A DNA stretch of 64,000 nucleotides, taken from contig NC_044573.1 in NCBI RefSeq assembly GCF_901933205.1, positions 48,079,493-48,143,492 of the forward strand, written 5' to 3'. Below, in pieces: positions 39,558 through 51,800 of this stretch. Origin of the DNA: Camarhynchus parvulus. Lineage: Eukaryota; Chordata; Aves; Passeriformes; Thraupidae. The stretch's first letter is position 1. Every line of letters begins with the position of its first letter. The translations under genes and the position numbers were made by a program. The notes beneath the pieces are model-generated. The model was not told the origin of the DNA and did not search any database. It saw only the letters and a program-made list of their open reading frames with translations.

Positions 39558-41733
39558 AAGAGGGGAACAATAGCCTGACTTTAGTTGTCTGGCCAGCTAA
39601 AACAAAGCAGCTTTACTCACAAAAGAGCTAGTCCCTTATTTGGGGATGGGAAAAAGATTCCAGAATGATTGGGATGATACTAGTACCCCAACAGAACTGA
39701 AACTCAAAACATGTTTGAAGACCATTTGTCAAATCAATGTTATTGTGCAAGGATATCTACTACATATTGTATTTGAAAAATATTAATTCATTGCAAGACT
39801 GCTTTATTTTACAAAAGCTTTGGAAGTGCTTGTAAACCTTGCACTAAAAAGACATTTACTAGAGAAATAGAGCAAAATATGTGCTTTTATGAGCTATAAA
39901 CCATTCAGCATATATTCATTTAACAGAAATACATCTTGTATAACTAAGTTTTCCATCAAAAAAGCCCAAGTTATTAATGAGCAACACATTACTTTTTTTC
40001 AAGCAGAGATCATATTCTCCAAGATACTGGTTGCATAGCATAAAATTGTAAATCTCAAAGAAAATGTCTTAATGGTAAGACTTTTCTTCTATTAGTTTGG
40101 AATTCATTTAACCAGCCATTACACAAACCAGCAGACAGGATTCCTTTTTGCTGTGAAAAAATTCTACACAGTAGTCGTTGCTCTTTATTTCCTACTTTAT
40201 ATAAAGTCTTCTCAATCACCAGTTTGATCGGTGTCTTCCCAACCCTTTTTGTAATGGTACTTATATACATTATCCTCACTTCAGCAGCTGCTCAGAGAGT
40301 AAGAACAGCCTATATTCACTGGACCATCTGTTTACAGGAGAGGACAGATATTAACTGACCTTGCAGTCAGGGAAAAGGACTCCTCTTCTGTAGTGAAAAA
40401 AATCTTGATTTTAATATAAATTTTTTGTCACAAGCAAAGCACTGAAAGCTCCAACAGGTTTTCTATGTCTCTAGCACAGACTGAAAGAAAACTTTCAGGC
40501 CTGAATTTTCAGCATATAGTTTCCTTGCATGCTTACATATATGGATAATAGTAGTGAAGAAAATTCTTCTTGCTTAAGAATTTATTTTAGACCTCAAACT
40601 GTTTGGCTGTAGCAGTTTTCATCCTAGTCAACCTATCAATCCTTATTATGTAGCCTTGAATTAGCGATCTCTTTCCATCTTGCCAAAATTACAATAATTT
40701 CCTTTCACTTCTGCTAAATTCTTAACCAAATATACTGGAACTGGAGATGATTTCATATTGCCTCCTTCTCACATGATGTCAAACATTGTCTCTTCCTTGG
40801 TTCAATCAATCTTTGCAGCATAAACAATGTATGACATAGCACTGTGCTCATTATGAAAACTTTCAGAGCATTAGAATGGGCACAATGGCTCATGATCAAA
40901 CTCCTGCACAGAAGATCCAAAAGCAGTGCTATCATTGCATCATGAAGTCTCTAGCATTGCTGCAGAGAAAGCATTGTCTGAGTTTCTAACAACCTTGACG
41001 GAAAACTTAGTCCTGATGTGATGAGAACCGGAAGTTTAAGAGCAAGCAGTAGTTGGTTAAATGTTAAATGTAAAGATGTTTCCACCCAGAGAACATCCCA
41101 TATTTCAGATAAAACTGGGACACAACAGAGCCTACAAGTCAGGAATGAATATGACTAGGTTAGTATCCCAAGGTCCTCATGAATAAAAAAAAACCCCAAA
41201 TAATCAACCAATAATAAAATTAACCATTTTGAACTCCAGCCAGCCTGTTTCCATTAAAATCCTCTAAGTTTGCATTCCACACCACTCAGCAAGTGGAAAC
41301 AATTTCCTTGAATTTACTACTATGGCTCCAAGCAGACAACCATGTAGACCCTACAGGACGAATTTCAAAGCTTTACCAAAGCAGACTAAACTTGTAAGGG
41401 TGACTAAAAGAGCTAATTTTGAAAACGAGAGAGAGAAGTATTTTGTGATTCTCTCATGGGTAAATGCACATTTCTCTTATCATAGGAAGAAACTGTTAGA
41501 AGTCATGAGTGAATGAGCTCCAACTAAAACAAAAGCAGCAATGTTGAAAATAGTGTAATTAGTTTCTGGATATGATTCCCCTGACTTCCAGTGGGCTACA
41601 TCCTCTTCATTCTCCTAAGCACTTCTAATCCACAGTCAAGACTTCATACTCAGTCCAACAGCACAGCAGAGGGGAAAAAAAATCCCAGTAGTGTATGATA
41701 GCTAGAGAACAAACCCAAACATTTGGAATAGAA

Positions 41734-41774
41734 ATGCTGCCTGCTATATACTAGACATGCTGCCTGCTATATAC
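41734..41774. repeat. Two-copy tandem duplication, 23-bp period
   Basis: The unit atgctgcctgctatatac is present at 41734-41751 and exactly repeated at 41757-41774, within the intron between the exons at 36256 and 46176. Confidence 0.9.
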
Positions 41775-42928
41775 CTGTAATATATTAGAAAAGAATAAAC
41801 TGCCTATTTTCAGTGAGATCTTCCTTGCAAAAGGAAAAATTATGGCAGAGAAATTTACCTAAATTATGGTAAGCAAAAAAGTTCAGCTTTTATTTATGCC
41901 TGAAACAGGTAAAGATATTGTCCCTCTACAAGTTTAAATAAAGTATCTACATACAATTCATTGATGCTCATTAACATATTTCTTTTATAACACAGATGTG
42001 ATTTATGGGGCTTTCTATTCAATTAATAGGAGATAACAGATGGTAAACACTTATTTTTAAATGCTGTGTTTATCACAACAACCTTTGCTACTAAATAGCA
42101 GCTTTTAAAGCTAGGAATCTAATTGTCTTAAAAAAATTAAGTTACTAAAGTAGTTGGACAACACTACAGACACCCAGAACCATTCACTATTACAATGACA
42201 ATCAGTGTAGTGGCCTGTGATGATCTGCTAGGATGTTTCACTGCTTCAGTGGAAATATTAGGACAGAATTTCAGCAAAGCTTTATCATCAGTTCATAGAA
42301 CCCTGGGGACATAAATCATGAAATCTGCTTTCCTTTGTCTTTCCAATGGCCTGTAACCTTACAGTACATGGAATTAAGAAGCCAGCTGTAACTATGCCAT
42401 AGAGAAATATAATTAACATTTTTAGATCAAAGTTTTCTCCTATACCACAGACAAGTGAAAAAGTGAAAAAAAATGCTAAAAGCATAAGCATTTTCAATTT
42501 CTTTAACCTGTCCATCCATGAAATTCAGCAGCTGGCCTGCTGGCTTATCAATCAGCTCCATTCAGATGCTTAGGCAGCTCAAATACAGAAGACTGTGAAG
42601 CTTGCTTTTTTGTGGTGGGGCCTCTCTACAGAAACATGACAAAACAAAAGCAGAAAAAAAGACAGATGGGAGATGCAATTGGCTAAGAAAGTAGCTTTCT
42701 GGAAGATAGAGAACTCTGACTGAATGTGCCAGTTACTCTCCGATACAGTAGAAGGCCAGCACAAGAAGCATAAGTTGAAGATTGGGAAAGAAGAAACCAA
42801 GGCTTACCCATAATCTGAAAATACATTCTTGTCATATGTTTGAAATTAATAAGACCATTACAGAAAATAATGGGTTATCATAAGGCATGCTGTAACAAAT
42901 GTTCTCTTTGGATAGAATAATACATGAG

Positions 42929-42972
42929 TGTATATATATCTATATCTATATATATGAGTATATATATATATG
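42929..42972. repeat. TA-rich microsatellite
   Basis: Interrupted (TA)n, with tatatatatctatatctata followed by a second tatatatatata run. The short open frames that cross it (a poly Tyr-Ile pattern) come from the repeat and are not genes. Confidence 0.9.
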
Positions 42973-43744
42973 CACAAGTCCTTCAAACAAGTCTCAGTCA
43001 GAAAAGTTCAAAACTGATTCTGATCAGTTTTCTCCTAAATCTGTCTTATTCTTTGTCCTTGCAACAAGGATGCCCTCCCTGGCATGAAAAGACCTGTGGT
43101 GAAAGAGAAAACTATCAAAAATATTGATTAAAAAAATAGATTCAGAAGTTGAAGAAAATAGAAAACAATGTCACAACTTTTATCATCTTCAGATTAGCTA
43201 ACCATTCCCCCAAAACGACCCCTTCCCTTATACAAGGTAAGAAATAACCTCAAGAAACTGATTTCCAATTAATGCAAGTTTGACTTAATAAAATAGTTTT
43301 GCTATTTCTATTATAGAACCAGCCAAAGTAATGTTCAAATCAAGACTGTGCAGTGTTGACTGTCAATATTTTTAGAAAAAAGACTGTCAGTTTAGAATCC
43401 ATAACCACACTCCACGTTTATCAACATGAAGTGGACTTCATTGAAGTTAACAAGTTAACTTTAAACAACTACAGAGTACACCAGTGACCAAGAGGCTGAC
43501 AGAAAATTAAAAAAAATAATATCTTAAAAGCAAACTAAAGCCCACATCCTTCACTGATAATGGTTAATCTGCAGAAAAATTGTGTGCCTCTGGCTGTCTT
43601 CTAGTTCAGAGATTAAGTTTTCTGGAGACTGGTGTGGCATCAGTTGTCAGAAAAAATTTACTAGACTCACTCCTAGGTGAAAATTAACAGCTTATTACAT
43701 ATATATGAGCTCAGACAGAATGATTTAAAGACAGCTTTTGGCCT

Positions 43745-44535
43745 GAAGGTCTATTAATCTACAGAAAGTGCAGGTCTGTTCTGCGCAGGGTGCGAGTGCC
43801 CACTGCCGGCAGCAGGAGCTTCATAGGGGTCTCTGGGAGAAGAGGCTGGAGCTGCCCAGTGCCAGGGACAGCAGACTCTAGTCAACTCACCATGGGGCAC
43901 ACCTGAGGCCCTCAGCCAAACTGGCGGCACCTCAGGGAAAGTGTATTTAAGAAACATAAAACACCAGAGAGGAGGAGGAAATGAACAGGAGAAACAGCAG
44001 AGGGAACACCAAAGTCAGAGAAGGAGGAGCAACCCCATGGTAAGGCAGATTTTCCCCACAGAGATAGCACACAGAAGAAAGGTGTGAAAGGAAAGAAGCA
44101 GGAGAAAGAAACTGCTAGGCTAACCATGAAGTCACCACTTTCCCACCCTCTCGTGCCGCTTGTTGCCTCTCTGAGCATGACCGGCATCACAACAACGCAG
44201 GGAAGAGACAGAAATGAGGGAGTCAAGCTGAGTCTGTGAAAGGTGGGAATAAAGTGGTTTTAATGCTTGTGAAGTTTCCCCCCCCCCCCCACTACAAACT
44301 AACTTAGTTATTTATTTTAAATGGCAATAGTTTGTTTTCCCCAAGCTAAGTCTGTTTGGTCCACAACAATAGTTTGTACGGGATCTGCATCTGTGACCCA
44401 TTTGATCCCCTTTCTCACCCATGAGCTTTCTCACTCATGTTCTTCCCATCTCCTGCCTCCTTTCCACTGCAGTGGAAGACATAAGTGGATGGGTGAGAGT
44501 TTGGCTGGTAGTCAAGACTAACCTATCACATGCTA
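43745..44535 (+). mobile_element. Degenerate avian LTR-like (ERVL-type) repeat
   Basis: Several landmarks recall, from memory, a widespread old avian LTR family: gggaacaccaaagtcagaga, caaccccatggtaaggcaga, ttttccccaagctaagtctg, acccatgagctttctcact, and a closing part with ggctggtagtcaagac. The order is kept but the sequence is strongly diverged and interrupted by a run of 13 C at 44278-44290. Both boundaries are guesses. The region is GC-richer than its surroundings and purine-rich on the plus strand around 43960-44110. No usable protein frame remains. Confidence 0.5.
44278..44290. repeat. C13 homopolymer
   Basis: A run of 13 C inside the degenerate LTR-like repeat; it is a G run on the UTRN strand. 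Confidence 0.9.
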
Positions 44536-46175
44536 AAAAAAGAAAGTCCATGGAAGTACTGAGTGTGAAGAAGAAAGAGGGAAAGAAGCTCAGTGCACAG
44601 GTATGAGGCTCTCCAGTCTGAACATATGACTGTTTTTTAAATACAATGACTAGACCAGAGACATGCACACGTCACCTGCAGACCATGGATGTCATTGTGA
44701 TGCAGTTTACGATGGTCATCAAATTCCCTGTCATACTGTTCTCACTGCCATTGGTATAACACAAAATAATAATAATTTTCATCATAGTAGACTGGATAGC
44801 AAGAATTTATGATGCATTTTATAATCTGAAGTTTGCTTTTGCAGTTTGCATCCTGTCAATCAACACTGACTAGATCATTGATACCAAACCCTGTTAGAAA
44901 ATGAACATTTTGCACTGGAAAGGTTTTATGTACTGGCATCATTTACACTGAGAGGTTCTATGTTTTTGAGAAGAGAACCTGCAATTTCAAACTTCTGTAT
45001 GAAAGAATGAGCAAATATATAGAGAGCATCCTTACTTTTCAACTGCAAAGTTGCTTGTGATTTAGACCAACTAAAACATTAGAGATGCCATAAAGCAAAT
45101 GGGTTTGAGAGGAAAGAGAAACGGAATATCTTCAGGAGTCAGGAGCTCAAAACAGAAGTCAAGCGAGGGCACCAGCAGCACTAATCAATGAGATAAATGG
45201 TTCATTGGCTTTAATCACCAGCTATTCAGACTTTGTGATAAAGTTGAACTCGGGAATATGAAACCACGTAAAAATTTGTACAGAAATAACACAAAGTATG
45301 GATGCAGGAGATTAGTTGTTTCCACTGAACAAACTTAAGAAGTTTGCAATGGAGATGTATGGAAAGAAAAAACTAACTCCTCATAAAAGCAGATATACTG
45401 TAATTTTGTAAGTTATATAGAGCAGTAAATTGTTCACACCTTACAGCAACTGACAGTTCTGCAAAAGCAGATTATTACATTTTCTGAGAACAGCTCTTGT
45501 GTGACTAAAAGTAAGACTTCATAATGCCTTAGATTATATCAGAGATATAACTGTTGAAGTTACAGAGATAATTCCCTTTTTTGTGGTTGTGGGGGAGTTA
45601 TTAACTTTTTGCAGGTCTCTGATATTTAGAGTAATATCTCAACAAATACTATGCAAAAACAGTTTCTAACATAGCTGTGGTTCCATTCCTTAGCAAGGAT
45701 TCACCCAATATTCAAATCCTAAGGGTTATGTAATGACTTCCTTCCTAAAGTGGATTTATTTTACTTCTAATGAGATACACCACTAAGCATGCTTATTTCT
45801 ATTTGTGGAGTAAAACTTTGCAATAGACATATGGATGTTTGAATGGGAATCCTTGAAGTACTATTCTGACTACATTTAAGGTGCATATGTTATTATGTTA
45901 AGAAAACAGAACAGAACTATCATTAGTGTTTTGAATCAAAAATTGGAAAAGGCAAAAGAGATGTTTCTACTTCTTCCATGAAAATATTACAAATTTCCGT
46001 GAAAATCTTACAAAGCAGAGAAGTAACCCTTGAGTCTAAAACAGAAATAAAAGCCATCAGGATGCCATTCAGAAGATTCTGAGGTCTGAGCAAGTAACTG
46101 GGATATAAAATATGTACTAGAGACATGCAAGTCCTTTCTCTCTTTTTTTGACCCTCGCCACAGGTATTTTCTAAC

Positions 46176-46305
46176 CTGTTTTTGAATGCAAGCTCCTCCT
46201 TGGTTCCTCAGGCCCCTCAATGGGTTGGTCAGCAAGGAAAACTCGTGCCTGGTCCACAGCGTTGAGAACGGTTTGCTCTTTCTCCTTCAGTTCACGCCTC
46301 AGTGC
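46176..46305 (-). CDS. UTRN: UTRN exon (dystrophin exon 58 equivalent), end of rod linker
   Basis: This 130-bp exon encodes 43 codons plus one base, beginning [19 protein letters not shown] and ending [11 protein letters not shown]. It belongs to the linker and helix between the last two spectrin-like repeats of the rod. The acceptor (ttcccttcccaaaag) precedes GCA at 46305 in phase 0. The donor after 46176 is ACAG|gttag and leaves phase 1. The lone G joins AA of the next exon to make Glu. The dystrophin counterpart is 121 bp, so this exon is three codons longer. Residues match the utrophin version ([15 protein letters not shown]), not the dystrophin one. The donor is weaker than the others here (gttag instead of gtaag). 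Confidence 0.95.
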
Positions 46306-48613
46306 CTTTTGGGAAGGGAAAGAAGAATTCATTTGTAACTTGACTTTGTGAACAATATCTGTTTTCTCTCTCCAACCAGATCTGCCTAGTAAGTGAGTAA
46401 TAGTCAATGTTAATCAGACTGCAAGATAAAAATGCAAATTTTACAAAATAGAAGGAGCAAGAAATTGAGGCTGGAAGGGTAATTTTTAGGAAGTTGACTT
46501 GAAGAAAGGAATACAAGAAAGGTGATGATGGTAAGTTTAAAAAAAGCCTAACAAACAAACTACTACATTAAAATTCCATTAGAAAGTAAATTTAATGTGT
46601 TTATTGCTTTCAACAGGATTGCTAATATACAGTAAATTGCTACAACAGACTGTTTACTTTTTTGATAGCTGGAATAACAGCAAATTGCATCTACTAAGAC
46701 TTCAGGAAATTATTTTACAAATGCTAAGGCGAATTGCAAAAATTAACATTCCTTAGAAAATGAAACATCTTGTTTCTGTCCACTATTTATAAATATTTTT
46801 TAAATCTAGAAAACATGTATCAGAAATTTTATTGTGATAACACATTCTGAAAAAGCAATTTTTTAAACTAATAAAAAATATTTTTATCTTTATTATGCAA
46901 AAATTCTTTGAAACTTATATACAGAAAGAAAAAAAATCAATTTTTATGTAAGATTCTTTCATGGTGGTAAAAATAAATTTCAGGATATTATGCTCTCCAG
47001 CACTTACGACTTTATTAAAGGTTTAAGTGCAACCAACCTTTAAAAAAAAGTTTATAAGTAGTCAGCTGTTATGCTTCTTATGAAGCATTTTCTTCCAGCA
47101 TAAAGCATAAATCTGTCCCACCTAGAAGGAAACTGCTTTTCCTGTTCTATTTGTATTATTTTCTACACACAGAAAGACAAAAGAAGAGACTTTAAACATT
47201 ATTTAAATGCTATGTTTATTTTTTACAATATATTTTTTAGTTCTAATTTGAAAGTCAAGGCTTATTTTGCTGTCACAATTTGTTAAGGCCCGATTCCAGA
47301 TCAAAAAAGCAGTTAGCCAGTGGTGACAATATTATATAATAAAATGAGTGTTCTACTACAGAAAAGTTTGAAAAACAGATACCATAAAACATTAAAAATG
47401 CTGTCTTATCTTTTCATTACTTAGTCTCTTGATGCCACAATCACAAAAAACACCCTCATCTCAACTTTAGCTTAGGAGAAGGCAAGATGTTATTTTTCCT
47501 CCCCCTCCCCCACTTCATTCCTTCCTCATTTTTCCAAGTCCTTCCATTCTATTGCTTCAAATAAAATAAATAAGCAAACATGTAAATAAATACATAACTC
47601 AAACAAAAAACTAAGGACTGAAAGCACAGTAACCTCCATTATATTTAGGAACCTGCATTATTACAGTCCAACTTTCAGTAAGCATTAACTGTTGTATCTA
47701 TAGAAACACTCGCCAGGAAAGTGTTCTCTATATACTTCTGTATAGCAATGATATTTTTTGTAGGATTCAGTACATACTAGATGTAGTAAGTAATGAAAAT
47801 TGTCCTTTAAAAAACAAGCCTTCTTTATTTAAAAAAAATAAATGCAGAAATGGAAGTATTGTAAAAGCAACATTCCTGAAGAATTTCTTCAGTTCTTCAC
47901 AGTATGTATCAATATTTTAATTTCACATTACACGCACTAGAATAAGGTACTTTGAATCATCCACAGGTTACAAACCATTAAAGCATTCTCTACGTAGGAA
48001 TTTGTTTCAAGAAAGAAAGAAGGCAGTATGTATGGCTAGAAAAATTCCCCATTTGAAAAAGACTTTTGGTTGGTAGAACCTGTGTGGATGCATCAGTAAA
48101 ATACAACACATTTTAATTTCAAAAACTTTGTCGGAAACAGAGAGCTGATTACTACACTTTGAAGTAGGGAATATTTCTAGATTTAGTTTTCTCCCCTCCA
48201 TATCACTTCCAAAATATTTCCAAAGCATACAAAAAAGGGAGGCTATGTCACATTTTGAATCTGCTAAGAAATTCCAGCAGTTAGAAACAATCTAGAGATG
48301 GATCTCTTTTACTCTGTCTCTCCTGTTTACACTCACATAGTGCCTTTCATCAATTTCTCCTGACCCACAATAAAACTTCAATCAAGTTTGACCTAAGAGA
48401 CCTTGGATTTAATGCACCAACATCCCTGCCATAGAAGTAGTTCAAATTGAAGTTGACAGCAAAAGATTTTAAGAGTTTGGCCCATACAGCTCATCAGCTA
48501 TAAGTCATCCATAGCAATCCTTATCAATATTTTTATAGAGAACTCTCTTAGCATAAAATAAACCATACACTGAAATAATACTACTAAAATCATTTAGCAG
48601 TGGAGTACCTTGA

Positions 48614-48829
48614 GCACACCCCAGACTTCCTACATTATGCTTTATTTTGGTTTTTTCTTATACCACAGGTGCAAAAATAATGCACTCAGACTTGCATAAC
48701 CTTTTCTTAGCAATACTCAATGTATTTCTCTGAGTCTCTCTGCCAGTAAACAAGAAGAGCAATGAGACTACACAATGCAAGGATAACCAAGCATACCAAT
48801 AATACTATCTCTTGTCCCAGCAAACCTCT
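48614..48829 (-). CDS. Candidate terminal exon encoding a single membrane-spanning tail
   Basis: A strong acceptor (ctttttttgttctattgcag) ends just before 48829. From there a phase-0 frame runs RGLLGQEIVLLVCLVILALC, then SLIALLVYWQRDSEKYIEYC, and stops with TAA at 48707-48709: 40 residues with about 22 hydrophobic ones (residues 8-29). AATAAA lies at 48641-48646, about 60 bases after the stop, followed by a GU-rich stretch (ctggggtgtgc, 48614-48624). The parts of a short 3' terminal exon are therefore all present in order. The UTRN exon before this intron must end in phase 0, because the next exon starts in phase 0, so splicing from UTRN would be in frame. I do not recognise the peptide. It could be an alternative UTRN end, the last exon of a nested small membrane-protein gene whose 5' exons I cannot find, or chance. 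Confidence 0.4.
48641..48646 (-). terminator. Poly(A) signal AATAAA of the candidate terminal exon
   Basis: The minus strand reads AATAAAGCATAATG here, about 60 bases past the TAA stop of the membrane-tail frame. A GU-rich element, ctggggtgtgc, occupies 48614-48624, at the usual distance for cleavage in between. The hexamer alone is common in AT-rich introns. Its value comes from the order acceptor, frame, stop, hexamer, GU-rich. Confidence 0.4.
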
Positions 48830-51800
48830 CTGCAATAGAACAAAAAAAGAAACCCACTTATAAATCTTATCTTGAGCTGAAATATCATTTGTCTTGTTGT
48901 CTTGAAAGGACAAAATAAAGCTTTCATTGGAAAAAATCATATCTAGAGGAACACTACAGACTGAAAGTAAGTCATAAAAAGCCCAGCAAGGAACATAAAC
49001 CTACAATACTGAATTTGCTGATTTTAAATGTTTTTATATAATAAGTAAAATCACATATTTTAGTGGCTTATTTAGTTTTTCAAGAGATGGCTACTCAGAA
49101 TGGATGTGCCTCCTTCAGTAGACAAGGATATTACTTCATTCTCCTTTTGTCATTAAGAATTAAAAGAGTTAAAGCATTTGTAAGCTTTGAGTGGAGCACA
49201 GGTTTTAGTGGAAGGTGAGTTTCCCTCCTGTTCCTGGCTATGCATTTCAGGGAGAAAATTAGGAGAAAACTGATGCTAGAGTTTTGGTAATAGATTCAAT
49301 AGGTGAAGGTATGGCAAAAAAAAACAACCTTGAGAAGCATCTCAAAACTTGTCACTGAAAACCGCCTACTAATAAGCTAAACACGTGGATGCAAGTATTT
49401 TTTGAGCATGCAGATGTGAATACAAAATGAAAACGTGAACACAGCACAGAGATAGCACCTTTATTTTGCCCACACTATGCTTTTTTATGTTTACAAAAGC
49501 AAAATAATATTTCAAAGTTATATTGGTCATACAAAAAGGGGCTGTACACAACTTGGGCAGTAATTAATACCACTGTATATTTCATACAACAATTATAAAT
49601 TGCAGAATTACTGTATACTTTAGGTAATGGTTTAAAATGAAAGCTTCACTTCCCTCAGTAATCTGACAGGTGACAGACCATTAAATCCAATGTCTACGGT
49701 TTACACAGCTCTTGTTGCATTTGCAAATCCACTGTTACTTCCTACATAAACCAGGACATGCAAGAGTCCTGGAAAAACCAACACTAATTTTAGACATTCT
49801 TGATTCTTATAACAGGGGAGAAAAGCCCTGAAAACCTAAAATCTGGTGTGCTGATACAGTGTCAACACAAACTGTTTTCATAGCTGACCCTAAACAATAC
49901 TAGCCAAAAATATCTTAAAAAAACCTGTTTTGAAAAAATTCTTCCACTGGTAGATGGACATGTTCTTACCAAACTACACTCTTGAAATATCTTATGCAGC
50001 AAAAAACAAAGCAATGACTACAATCAGCACTGCAGCATTCATTTTGCAGGTATGAGGTCTCCAGTTCGCCAACTACAGCGGAGTAACCCAGGACCCAACT
50101 AACACAATCCTCCTGTCAGGAAAGAGAATAGAAGGGCCTCCATGATTTTCAACCATGAGCCAGTGATTTACTCTCCATGTTGATTTGCTCCTCCTTCAGT
50201 GACTCTGAAACATATGTTACTTCCTTTGTAACTCTGGAAAGGCAGACAGATAGACCATTTGCTCTGTTACACAAAGATAATCAAACCTATTTGCCCTCTC
50301 TTCATTAAAGATACATCTGATTTCTAATATAAAACCCAACTCTTGTAAGGTAAGATTTTTAAAGGAAGTTTCCTAAACCAGGGCATTACAAAATTTCTGT
50401 TGGGAATGCTTTGCAGCTGAAGTATTTTCCTCTCTTGGAAAATTTAAAAGCTACAAAACTTTTGCTATTGTGATTTTTACACTGTTTAGCATATCCTGAA
50501 AACACCTATTTCCTTCAGCTGGACCTTAAAATTGTTTTTTGAGCACAGTAAGTGGACTTTTAAAATTACTCACTCTTAATTTGCAGTCTTTTTCTCTTTT
50601 GAATTGTACAGACTTGTACAGACTAATTCAAGGAGCAGATCTGCTTAATAGTCCCAACAGATGAAGGCAAAGCTAATTTCAAAGAAAACACATGGGATGT
50701 TTCTTAAAAACAGAACATATTTAAATCAGGTCTCATTATGCACTCTTTCAAGGAAGTAAAGATGTATGTTATTGTAACTCATATCAGTTCGGCACACTGT
50801 AGCCTTATGTGCCAATCAGCAGCTCCCGTAGCATTTAATTACTTATTCATCTTCATTCTGCACCCGGTGCTTGAATACTCCTGTTACTTTTATACACTAA
50901 AATGAAATGGGAAAAAATAATCTGTGGCATTTAACAGGATGGGAAGAATAAGCAGGATGATTGAGCAAACTCAGAGTAAGATGAGGAATTGTTTATAAAG
51001 ATGCAGAGATAAAGGTTGTGACTGAGTCTCTGCCAGCTGTCTCCATCAGTAAAGAATGAACTAGAAAGAAAATAAGCATAGCATGTTTAAAAGCTATTCC
51101 TTCCTGTCAGATACTATTTAATGGAACATGTACACATAACATTTCAAAAGCGTTTTGGTCTCTGTACACATCTCTCTGTAAAAGTCAATTTTATGTGTCT
51201 GCTCCACCTGATAAGGAAAACAGTCAAATAAAGAGCAATATTTAACTTGAGACTGTGCAGCCCACCATGCATTTACCTTTTACTACTTCATACAAAATCT
51301 GTGTGGCAAGAGAAATAATGAAGGAGGAAAATGGTGTCTAATATACAACCATTAATACCTAGAGATACAAAGCCACATGTAGCACATGAGACTTCAAAGA
51401 TGACAGAGTATCCTACAGGTTCTGATAAATGAGTGACAAACAGTGACCAACAGCAGAATGGGTGAAGCAAAAGAAATATGAGAGTGGGGGGGAAAAAAAG
51501 AAAAAGAAAATTAAAAAAAGAGGAAGCTGTTTGCCTTCATAATAAATATATGAGTATTTTAGACTTATTTTTAATAGAGAAATATAAATAGATATCTCAA
51601 AAAGGACCAAAGAGAAGTGCCAAAGGCTGCATTTTTCTAAATTGTCTCTCAGTTTACCATTTGCCACTTTCTCTCTCTTTTGCTGTAGCGTCAATAAAGA
51701 GTGTGCAAATAGGGTGTCAGCTACAAGGGTTCAATGTGAGTGTAGACCTGGAAGTCACATCTACAGCAAATTCCTCCTTTTTGCCTGCATGCACAAGGAA

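Larger units (their letters stand above)
36257..46175 (-). other. UTRN: Intron between exon 58-like and exon 59-like exons
   Basis: 9,919 bases. It contains a CR1 tail (39420-39557), the 23-bp duplication at 41734, a TA microsatellite at 42929 and the degenerate LTR-like repeat at 43745-44535. The short frames here show no known domain. Confidence 0.85.

Noticed and set aside
42899..43127. Frames rich in Tyr and Ile
   Set aside because: They are translations of the TA microsatellite.
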